This document shows, in pieces, positions 12,701 through 64,000 of a stretch of 64,000 nucleotides of DNA. The position numbers were made by a program, and so were the translations under genes. The notes under the pieces are model-generated. The model did no database searches. It was given only the letters and a program-made list of their open reading frames with translations, and was not told the DNA's origin. Each line of letters begins with the position of its first letter. The stretch's first letter is position 1. Origin of the DNA: Sarcophilus harrisii (lineage: Eukaryota; Chordata; Mammalia; Dasyuromorphia; Dasyuridae); contig NC_045431.1 of NCBI RefSeq assembly GCF_902635505.1, forward strand, positions 1,426,001 to 1,490,000, given 5' to 3'.

Positions 12701-13880
12701 ATATTTTAAAACTTTAAACTGACCAAGGGAAAAAAAAAAAGCTTTAAAAAATGTGGAAGCTGCTAAATCTTCTGAGATCCTGACTATGACACTATGATAT
12801 TTAAACTGTTTCTTTGTAACTGCCTGAAATATTTTATCCTTGACCTGGGAGCTTTGGAATGTGGCTATAATATTTCTAGGAGTTTTCAAATTTAGGATCT
12901 TTTTTAGGAGATAATCAGCAGATACTTTCAATTTCTCTTTTACCATCTGAATCTAACATTGGGGACAGTTTTTCTTGATTACTTTTTGAAACATGATGTC
13001 TAGGCTCTTTAAAAAAAAGCCTTTTAGACATGGCAATAATTTCCTAAATGATTTCTCTTCAATCTTTTCTCCAGATCAGTTGTTTTTCTGATGAGGTATC
13101 ACATTTTCTTGTTTTTTTCTTCTTCTTTGGACTTTGTTTTAGTTTCTTGCTGTCTCATGGAGTCTTTAGTTCTGGTCTGTTGCCCAATTCTAATTTTTAA
13201 GGAATTACTCTTTTCAGTAAATTTTTGTAGTTCTTTTCCCATTTGGCCAATTCTATTTTTTAAAGAGTTCTTTTCTTTAGTGAATTTTATGCCTCTCTGT
13301 TGTGTTAAGGCACTATTAAAAATTGATGCCTCTTTTACTAAGCTATTCTTTTTCCTTTCATGATTTTCTTGCATCACTATCATTAAAGTCAGACTTTTTC
13401 ATACTGTTGTTTTTAGATGTAGTTGGGGGTGGGGTGGAGTGATCCTGCAAGTTTTCAGTGATTCGGAAACTGTAATCCTGAGAGAAGTGTAGTTACTACT
13501 CTCCTGGTCTATGTTCTGGTCTTTATCCAAGTGCAGCTGCAAACACTAGAACTTCTCTTAACTCTGGGACTGTGACCAGATCCCCTGCCCACCAGCACTC
13601 ACAGGCACTGGTTCTTCTCTCTTATTTGGAATTGTGATTCTTGCCCTGCCCCCATAACAGATCCTCCTTTCTACTCTGAACTGTCTCTGGGCAATTAGAA
13701 GTGCCAGTCAAAAGTCACCCAGAACCTCTTTCTGGTCAGTTATCTGATCTTCCTACTATCTCTGGGCGAAGGCTCCAAAATCTGAATTGAGGAGATTTTT
13801 TAAAAAGTTGTTTGGAGGGAAATGCTGGGAGAGTTATGCTGTGTTGCTATCTGGACTCTACCATCTTGGTCCTGTCCCTC
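9790..13880 (-). repeat. L1 LINE with 5' end, internally deleted, split by another L1
   Basis: Read on the minus strand. The 5' UTR starts near 13880 ('ggacaggaccaagatggtag'). The ORF1 coiled coil lies at about 13383-13099, with a duplicated 'RIGQ' register. The ORF1 RNA-binding core follows at about 12946-12762 ('TPRNIIATFQSSQVKDKI'), and its end lies beyond the nested insert at 11863-11660 ('KDLGLQL', 'AKL.IILQGK'). Parts of ORF2 lie at 11570-10740. The ORF2 C-terminus lies at 10470-10186 ('AIPLLGMNPEDIK', matching human L1 'DPAIPLLG...PKDYK'), followed by the 3' UTR. Length is about 3.1 kb without the insert, so much of ORF2 is missing. Several stops and frameshifts show an old, dead copy. 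Confidence 0.85.
11777..12749 (+). repeat. L1 LINE 3' end nested inside the minus-strand L1, candidate 3' transduction
   Basis: Opposite-orientation L1 3' end. ORF2/3'UTR landmarks run in order: 'ggttgcccatcaattggggc', 'gttatggtatatgaatg', 'cttacatgaactgataatac', 'ctctaggggaggcggtg', 'gtatatgttttgaaaataaa'. The normal L1 terminus is at about 12440. About 290 bp of non-L1 sequence follow, ending in an A tract at about 12730-12740. The whole insert is flanked by aatgtagaagct (11765-11776) and aatgtggaagct (12750-12761), which also restores the interrupted ORF1. Confidence 0.8.
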
Positions 13881-13974
13881 CCTAGAACAAGTTTTATGAC
13901 CCCCTATTACAGGACTCTTTCCCAGATTCCCTTTCACATTTTTACCTTACACAAAATTTTTATTTTATAAGGAA

Positions 13975-14310
13975 GGAAAGAAAGATCAAGCACTTATTAA
14001 ATGCCTACTATGTGCCAGTCACTGTGCTAACTGATTTGTAGATATTATCTCATTTGATCCTGTGACATAAGTGCTATAATCATCCCCATTTTATATTTGG
14101 AGAAACTGAGACAGGGAAACTGTGACTTGCTCAGTGATATATGGCTAGTAAGTGTCTGAGTTTGACTCTAAGCCCTACACATTTCACCTGTCAGAAGCCC
14201 CAAAATAATTGATAGTGCTGATTTAACACTTTAAGAACTTGATATATGCTTTAGCATTTGGTTCTCACAATAACCTTGTAGGGTGGCTACTATTATTATA
14301 AGTGAGGAAA
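13975..14310 (-). repeat. CORE/MIR SINE copies
   Basis: Antisense: 'taaatgcctactatgtgcca', 'atcctgtgacataagtgcta', 'ggctagtaagtgtctgag'. A second short piece lies at about 14225-14310 ('ggttctcacaataaccttgt'). Confidence 0.65.
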
Positions 14311-14999
14311 CTTTTGTGATATTCCATGAGAATGGTTACAAGCATCTCCTCTGTCCTCCTAAGTCTTCATCAATGCCTATTGTTTCCCTTCTCTGGACTT
14401 CAGACCCAATGCTTCCTGCCCCTAAAGACACAACCTTTTCCTTCCTCTCCTTCCCCAGCATCTAACAGCCTCAGTACCTGAGGCATTACAAAATGGTGGT
14501 CTCTTTGCCCCAGTGTCCAAGTTTAGTACTTTTCTCTGAGTTCTCATCTCCCTTGCTTTTTGTTTTCAGATGCCAGGGGGCTAACGTCAAGGTGTCTATG
14601 AGCATGAAGGTGGGCCTTTCCCTCTATTTTACCAGTAAGATTTTATTTTTAAATAAATAATATTTATTATTGTTATATATTAAATAATATTGTTTATAAA
14701 GGAGACACTGTGTCTCATTTTAGGGGAATGTCTAGACTAGAAAACCTGACAGGTTTTTGGGATGCCAAAGGAACAGGTGTCTGCCACGTGGGCTGGTTAT
14801 GACAGAGAGAGACCCGACAGAGCTGCATATGGAGTCCTTAAGGAGAAACCCAATGACTCAGTGTAAGGATACCAAGTTACATGCCCTGGGTTCAGTTTCT
14901 AAATCTGCTCCTTATTCCCTGCACAGATGTGTTTCCTTATGCAAAAAAAAAAAATCTGTGTTTAAACATCTTAAATTCAACAAATTCAAAAGAACATAA
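14311..14999. other. Intergenic, no gene seen
   Basis: No recognised repeat apart from an AT-rich run at 14636-14695 and an A tract at 14942-14954. Confidence 0.4.
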
Positions 15000-15260
15000 T
15001 GGTAATAACATATTATATAGTACTTACTATGTGCCAAGTACTGTGCTAAGAGCTTTATAATGATTATTTCATTATAACTTCATTACGCCTCTGACAGATA
15101 GATTATTATAATGTCCATGTTATGGTTGAAGTGAATCAGAGTTAAGGGACTCGTCCAGAATCACACAACTAGTACATGTCTGAGAATGGATTTGAACTCA
15201 GGTCTCTGTGGTTCCAGTCTACTGTGTCACTCATCCATCCACTGTATTACCACCAAGCTG
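15000..15260 (-). repeat. CORE/MIR SINE, near full length
   Basis: Inverted: 'tactatgtgccaagtactgt', 'cattacgcctctgacagata', 'agaatcacacaactagtaca', 'gaactcaggtctctgtggtt'. Confidence 0.7.
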
Positions 15261-15289
15261 ATGAATGGAAAGATAATTATTTGTCTCTG

Positions 15290-15582
15290 CTTCTGAACAT
15301 CCCTATTGCTTTCCCCAATGCCTCCTCATTTCACTGGCTTTCTTCAGGATTCAGCTCAAATCCCTCTATCAGCTAGAGGCTCCTCTCAGTCCATCAGCAG
15401 CTCATTCCTTTCCTGTTAAGATTTACTTTCATTTTTTCTCTGACTCTTCGATATGTCTTCCCTGTTACGGTGTGCCCTCCTTGCTTAGAGGAAGGTTTTT
15501 CTTCTTTTTTTGTATCCTCAATGCTCAATAGCACATTGTCTGGCCTGGAGTAAACAATGAATAAACGAATGCTGATGGGCCA
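15290..15582 (+). repeat. L2 LINE 3' end
   Basis: Forward L2 3' UTR: 'ttcaggattcagctcaaatc', 'gtgccctccttgcttagagg', and terminal 'cacattgtctggcctggagt' then 'aatgaataaac'. Confidence 0.75.
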
Positions 15583-16088
15583 TCCTCTTCAGCCTACCAT
15601 TTTAATCTAGTATCCTCTTCTGCTATCCACTTATTGGCTATCTCTTAGTTTGGTCTTAATCATTCAAACTTTCATGTGGATTTGTGGGTTGAGATTACTT
15701 TGCTATAGGAGATCAACCATATTGAGACAGTGGGAGTTTTGATGAAGGTATAAGAGAAGGAAGGAAAAAAAAATAGGAATAAATATAAGAACCATGGATC
15801 CAAAAAATTATCTGTACAAGGAGAGGGTTTGATACGTAGGGCCCTGGGAAAGGAGGGCATTACAGAAAAAAGGGAGTGAGTGAGGAATACTGAGAAAGCA
15901 GAGGAGAGCTTGAAGGATTTGGGTGACTGGCTAAGCAGGGGAGGTAGGGCACCAGGCACTGGGAGAGGAACTAAAGAGAGGGAGGGCACCAAGAATATAT
16001 TTAATCCAATCTAAAATCCTTCACAGGGTTCTGACTCTGCCTAAATTTAGTTACATTAGAGGAAAACTTTGGATGGGAAGCAAGGAAG
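15583..16088. other. Intergenic, no gene seen
   Basis: No repeat recognised. Purine-rich on the plus strand at 15735-15990, which creates a spurious Ser/Pro-rich minus ORF. Confidence 0.4.
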
Positions 16089-16345
16089 GAATTTCTAACA
16101 TAGAACATTAGAATTAGGGGGAACCATAGAATGGAGAACATAAAACTTTCGAGCTAGAAGGGATATTGGAACGTAGAACATATAGAGGTCAAAGTTGGAA
16201 AGGCAGCTGGAGATTGTAATCTCCAGTCCCCTCACCGTTTGGATGAGATACCTGAAGCCCTGAGATGTAAAGTGACAGATCTCAGGTGGAATATCAGTTT
16301 TCTGACCCTTGTCTCCTGTGCTTTCCACCACTCCACAGGCAGACA
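16089..16345 (-). repeat. CR1/L3-type tail with ~31-bp unit, then SINE
   Basis: Degenerate iterations of 'aacatagaac..tagagctagaaggga' precede an antisense SINE body ('ctccagtcccctcaccgttt', 'tacctgaagccctgagatgt'). This is the reverse-strand form of the unit at 43665-43862. Confidence 0.6.
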
Positions 16346-17760
16346 CTTTCATGGTAAAACATACCCTTTTTCCTACTGGCTTGTAGATTTCCCTTGGATG
16401 TCTTTGAAAATGGAGTTATTTCACTCACCCAACACTCCCATGAAAACAAAATAAATAAAAACACCTACGGTTGTAAGAAGGGATGAGCAAGAGAGAGTTT
16501 ATTCTGAAGGATGGATATGGACTTGAGCAGATTTAAAAAAAAAAAATCCTGACCCCAGGGTTTGCCCGCTATATGATGAATAAACCAACAGAATGAATCA
16601 TCTGCAGTCCTGCCAGGGCCCGTGTAGACTTGTTGAACTGACCGTAAGAATGCAGATTATTGTGAAGGGATGCAAAAGGACTTTTGAATAAGTAAGCAAC
16701 ACAATTTAAAAATAGACCCAACTCTAAAGAAAAAAAATATTTTTCTTATAAAAAAAAGTTACAAAACAATACAATACAGTAAAAATATTCTCTTAAAAAG
16801 AGAAGATGGGCTATCGTTATGTCTCAAAGACCTAAATGACATGGTAAAAAAGGTGAAAATGGGATTTGGCTTCCAGACGAAAAGCTATACAAACTAAACA
16901 CACAATTCACAGTCACAGCCATGCACTTATCCAGATGTATGGGGAGCAAGTGTGAAAGAGAAAAAAAAATGCCAGGCTCCTATCTCATTTCCTGATTGCG
17001 GGGATACCTAGAGAAAGAAAGAGAAATGTTTCCCCCAAGTGTCAGCTGCTTCCCCAACACACCAAAGATTTCTTGGTTTATGGACAGGTGAGTGAAACCT
17101 TCTAAATGAGCTTTTTTTTTTTTTTTTTTAAATTACAGAGATCAGGGCCATTCCTATGAAGAGTTCTCTGACTCCCTACATCTAAAAGTAGTGGCCTTTT
17201 CCTCGAATTCCCCTGGAAACCTTGATTGGATTTCAGACCTTGGGACCTGATGCTCTCTCCTTTTTCCTACCACCTTGCACGTGTCCTTTCTACCTTTTCT
17301 GCTTTTCCTTCCCCTCCCCTGCCAGCCCCCACACTCCCACCACGCTGGACGCTTCTTGAGAGGGGGATCTGGGGGCAGCCATCATGTAGATGAATTGTCT
17401 GCTGTCGGCCACTTCTTCACCCGTAGCTAGGCCCAAGGGCCCTTGGCATCCTACAAGCATCAGGATCCGTTTCCTTTTATTCATTTCCCAGGAAGGCATC
17501 AGGGGCAAGGAGAACAAATGAGTCAGTTTACATTCACCTTGCACGATTAGGTTTCATGTAGTTGTTGCTCACCAGGATTAAGCGTTGGCTACAGAGTGCA
17601 CTGCAGGCACAGACACTGCATACAGACACACTGACACAAGGGGCAGAGGATGCTCTAGTCACATTTAGCCATCGCACAAAGTCCCAGCTTCCACAAACAT
17701 CACAAGGACACCGTGTTCTCCAAAGCGGGTTGGCACATGAATCTCAGGGAGCCGAAGGGG
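16346..17760 (-). other. STK32B: STK32B 3' flank, probable distal 3' UTR
   Basis: Mostly repeat-free sequence downstream of the stop codon. Inverted AATAAA signals sit at 16498-16503 and 17476-17481. T- and A-rich runs lie at 16536-16546, 16730-16760 and 17111-17130. How far the transcript extends cannot be decided from sequence alone. Confidence 0.35.
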
Positions 17761-17820
17761 AGGGGGCCCTTGTGGAGGGGAGGGGGCCCTCATGGAGGGA
17801 AGGGGGCCCTTGTGGAGAGA
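17761..17820 (+). repeat. 20-bp x 3 minisatellite
   Basis: Three exactly spaced units (17761, 17781, 17801), each beginning AGGGGGCCCT and ending in a variant of TGTGGAGGGG. The middle unit has CATGGAGGGA. It is G-rich and lies in the STK32B 3' flank. Confidence 0.9.
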
Positions 17821-17945
17821 CTGAACCTCACAGTCTGGCTCAGGGAACGTGAACTGCAAAGTCTCAGCTTGGGTTTCCACATTCTGAATGCAGTTCTCTC
17901 CCAGGAGTCACCAGAAAGCATCGATTTGGTTGGCAGAGAAGGGCC

Positions 17946-17951
17946 TTTATT
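17946..17951 (-). terminator. Candidate poly(A) signal AATAAA for STK32B
   Basis: Inverted AATAAA about 900 nt past the stop codon, the nearest canonical hexamer downstream of the gene. Others are at 17476-17481 and 16498-16503. No strong GU-rich downstream element is evident, so this is only a candidate. Confidence 0.3.
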
Positions 17952-18059
17952 TTCCCAAAGCACACAAGGTTTAGGCAGGGATGGAATTGCTGGGGATGAA
18001 CTGAATTATGAATCGGATGGGCCATTTGGCACTGGTTTTAAAAGAAGGATAGAGCTGAA

Positions 18060-18405
18060 AGAGATCTAACAAGCTGGAAGGGGACTTAGAACACAAGACA
18101 TTTGAGCTAGAGGGGGTCTTAGAACATAGAATATCAGAGCTTGAAAGGGACCTTAGAACCTAGTATGTCAGCACAAGAAGAAACTTTAGAATAGAATCTA
18201 GAATGGTAAAAGTAGAGGGACATTACAACACAGAACCTAAAATGGTGGTGCTAGAAGGGTCCGTATGTAATTTAATCTCATCTTGTTACCCCCCCCCCAC
18301 AAACATGGAAATTAAGGCCCAGAGAGAAGGGGGTTAGAGGGGTTTGTAGAATGGCTGGGACCAGAACCATTGTCCTCCTGGTTCTTGGGCCAGTGTTTTT
18401 TCGGC
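18060..18405 (-). repeat. CR1/L3-type ~31-bp tandem units plus SINE
   Basis: Iterations of 'acttagaacacaagacattt' / 'tcttagaacatagaatatca' with 'gagcttgaaagggacc' between them, at least five, degrading rightwards into an antisense SINE near 18260-18400. Confidence 0.65.
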
Positions 18406-18454
18406 TTTAAAGAGTGAGTTGTACTTTGGAGAAGGGTCTTCCCATCTGTCACAA

Positions 18455-18705
18455 AGTCTGACCTTCACAGCAGACTGTGAGGTAGCAGGGCTGGGATTGT
18501 GATTCCCACTGGACAGATGAGGTAATGAAGGCCTGGAAAAGTTATTGTAGAGTTTGGAGCTGGAATGGACATCCCAAAACCACTTGTTCAATCCTTCCTT
18601 TATGGTGGAGAAAGTGGAGGCTGAGAGAGGTCGTGAGGCCCAAAGTCAGAGGGAAGCGAAGGGAATGACTTTGCTCAGGGTCTCACACAGAGAGCCCACG
18701 GTGGG
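18455..18705 (-). repeat. Two MIR-like SINE remnants
   Basis: Antisense pieces at about 18455-18560 ('cactggacagatgaggtaat') and about 18595-18705 ('ggagaaagtggaggctgaga', 'ctcagggtctcacacagaga'). They lie within 400 bp of the STK32B stop codon, so the 3' UTR probably includes SINE sequence. Confidence 0.5.
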
Positions 18706-18846
18706 TGTGGGGCTAGACTGAGTGTCCCCAGGGCTAGTCCTGGGCTCTCTTTCCATTGGGTTGTGAGGGAAGGGCCACAAGGAGATACCATCACATGCAC
18801 AGAAGGGATCGGAGACGCGGACGTGGTCAGGGCCGGCCACGGGAGC

Positions 18847-62607
<43,761 letters not shown>

Positions 62608-63339
62608 CTGCAAAATAAAAAAAAATAATAATAAAATCAACCACAAAATGTTTATACCAGCAAATGGCACAAAACTTACTACAAGAAATGCCTCCTAATC
62701 CCTAGCATGCTTTTCTTTCTCCATTTGTGAGTCTTACAAAGTTAGAAAGATAAGAATAATTGCTTCAACACCGTTAGCAGGCTTTTAGTTTCTCTGCTTC
62801 CTTGGCAGTATAAGCAGGCAGAATCAGACCTTTTTCAGCCTTCTGTTGGGCTCTGCTCTGGTCTATCCCATGCTACTTTAACAAAGAGATATTGGTGAGA
62901 ATATGAAATCGCCCCTATGGATTCTTTAACCCAGTGGTTCTCATTACTGTGCCTCAAAAATGTTCATTGACGGGGGGAACAAAAACCAACAAGTCTCCTG
63001 TTCAGCATTTGCAGGAGTGCTAAATAATGTATGGGCTGGTATATCTGCGTAATGGATATTATTGTGCCCTGAGAAATCGCAAGTCTCTGGGGAAAGCAAA
63101 CAGTCAGTCTCTATTATTAATTATCACCAGAGCCCTTTGATGCTGGTGATTGAATGAGGTTTGATCAGACCCTTGGGTGTGTTTGTGAGAGAGGAGAGTG
63201 TAGCTTAAGCCGCCATTTATATAATACTTGCAGGAATCCTCTGCAGATGGAGGGGAGGGAGTGTTTGTTGTGACTCGGTGTGTGAAGTAGAGTGATGAGA
63301 TTTGAGAAGAATGTAAAATGGTCCTTTCAAAAGCCTTAG
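62608..63339. other. Intron of STK32B, no element recognised
   Basis: No repeat or further exon recognised. The preceding coding exon must lie to the right of the window. Confidence 0.45.
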
Positions 63340-63845
63340 AATGTGTGTGGGTGGAGAAAGGGAGAGAAGAGAGAGAGAGTCAAAGACAGAGACACAGGGA
63401 GACAGCTCAAGAGGAAAGAGAAAGAACAGAGAGAAAGAGGCAGAGAAAAAGAAAGAGTCAGAGAGAGTCAGAGACATGAGAGACAGGGAGGGAGAGACAG
63501 AGAAAGAGAGACAAAAACAGACAGAGAAAGAGGGAGAGACAGAAGGGAAAGACAAAAACAAAGTGAGAGAAACAGAGACAAAGAGAGAGACAGGCAGAGA
63601 CAGAGGGAGACAAAGAAAAAGACTGACATGAGAAATAAAAAGAGACAGGAACAGAGACAGTGAGAGATACAGAGACAAAGTGAGAGAGATGGAAACAGAC
63701 AGAGACAAATGCACGAGAATGAAAAAGACAGAGAAACAGAAAGAGAGAGGGAGAGACAGACGGAGATATATAGAGATACAGAAAGAGGGAGAGACAGAAA
63801 GACAGAATAGAAAGAGATAGATTGAGAGAGAAAGCAACAAAGAGA
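63340..63845 (+). repeat. GA-rich simple repeat (GAGACA/GAGA)n
   Basis: About 500 bp of agaga/gacag words. It produces long Glu/Arg/Lys/Asp frames on the plus strand and Ser/Leu/Phe frames on the minus strand, none of which are genes. Confidence 0.95.
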
Positions 63846-63879
63846 GATGTACGGGTTAGATATTCTGCTTACAACAAGA

Positions 63880-64000
63880 TGTAAGGGTCACAAGTCTATA
63901 GATTTAGTGCTAGAAAGGTTCTCAAACATCATCCAGTCTGGGGATTTGTAATCTCTATAGTCATCTGACAAAGCTTATGGATCCCTTCTCAGAATAAAGC
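63880..64000. repeat. CR1/L3- or MIR-type SINE, cut by window edge
   Basis: 'gtgctagaaaggttctcaaa' and 'catcatccagtctgggga' resemble the antisense SINE type seen at 16089 and 19095. Confidence 0.45.

Noticed and set aside
13091-13383. Coiled-coil ORF (minus strand) as a host gene
   Set aside because: It is the ORF1 coiled coil of the minus-strand L1, followed by the ORF1 RNA-binding core.
17562-18069. Plus-strand ORFs downstream of STK32B as a neighbouring gene
   Set aside because: They run through the 20-bp minisatellite and repeat units in more than one frame; no recognisable protein or splice structure.
63217-63840. 207-codon minus-strand ORF, the longest in the window, and plus-strand partners
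   Set aside because: They are readings of a (GAGACA)n-type simple repeat. Ser/Leu/Phe monotony and open frames on both strands are expected from such DNA.

Overview
The window is vertebrate genomic DNA, almost certainly from a marsupial. The interspersed repeats fit this: a roughly 250-bp tRNA-derived SINE with marsupial-type body and tail, marsupial-type L1 3' ends, very abundant L2 and CR1/L3 LINE fragments, and CORE/MIR SINEs. Coding density is very low and the ORFs seen by eye are mostly chance.

One real gene is visible. The minus strand carries the last eight coding exons of STK32B (YANK2), a serine/threonine kinase of the AGC-like YANK family. They run from the catalytic-loop exon at 62607-62570 to the stop codon at 18847. 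The eight exons total 811 bp. Every intron is GT-AG, and phases match at each junction (2, 1, 1, 0, 0, 0, 0, 2). The joined product covers the kinase domain from the HRD aspartate through DFN, APE and the C lobe, then the conserved C-terminal tail. The first coding exons (glycine loop, VAIK-type lysine, helix C) lie beyond the right edge.

Layout: 1-16.5 kb is intergenic sequence downstream of STK32B. It holds L1, L2 and SINE copies, a ~340-bp local duplication at 3.9/4.8 kb, and a nested L1-in-L1 at 9.8-13.9 kb. 16.5-18.8 kb is the 3' flank and probable 3' UTR, with three candidate poly(A) signals and a 3 x 20-bp minisatellite. 18.8-62.6 kb is the gene; its introns hold L2, CR1/L3, SINEs, one solo endogenous-retrovirus LTR at 29.07-29.52 kb, and several simple-sequence tracts. 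62.6-64 kb is the start of the next intron, with a 500-bp GA-rich tract.

I found no CRISPR array, prokaryote-type operon, RNA gene or new multi-gene system. The most interesting observations are structural: a nested L1 insertion with a target-site duplication and a candidate 3' transduction, several local duplications, a recurring ~31-bp degenerate tandem repeat at CR1/L3-type tails, and repeat-free islands that could be conserved regulatory DNA. Repeat family names come from recognition by eye, without a database search, so their edges are approximate.
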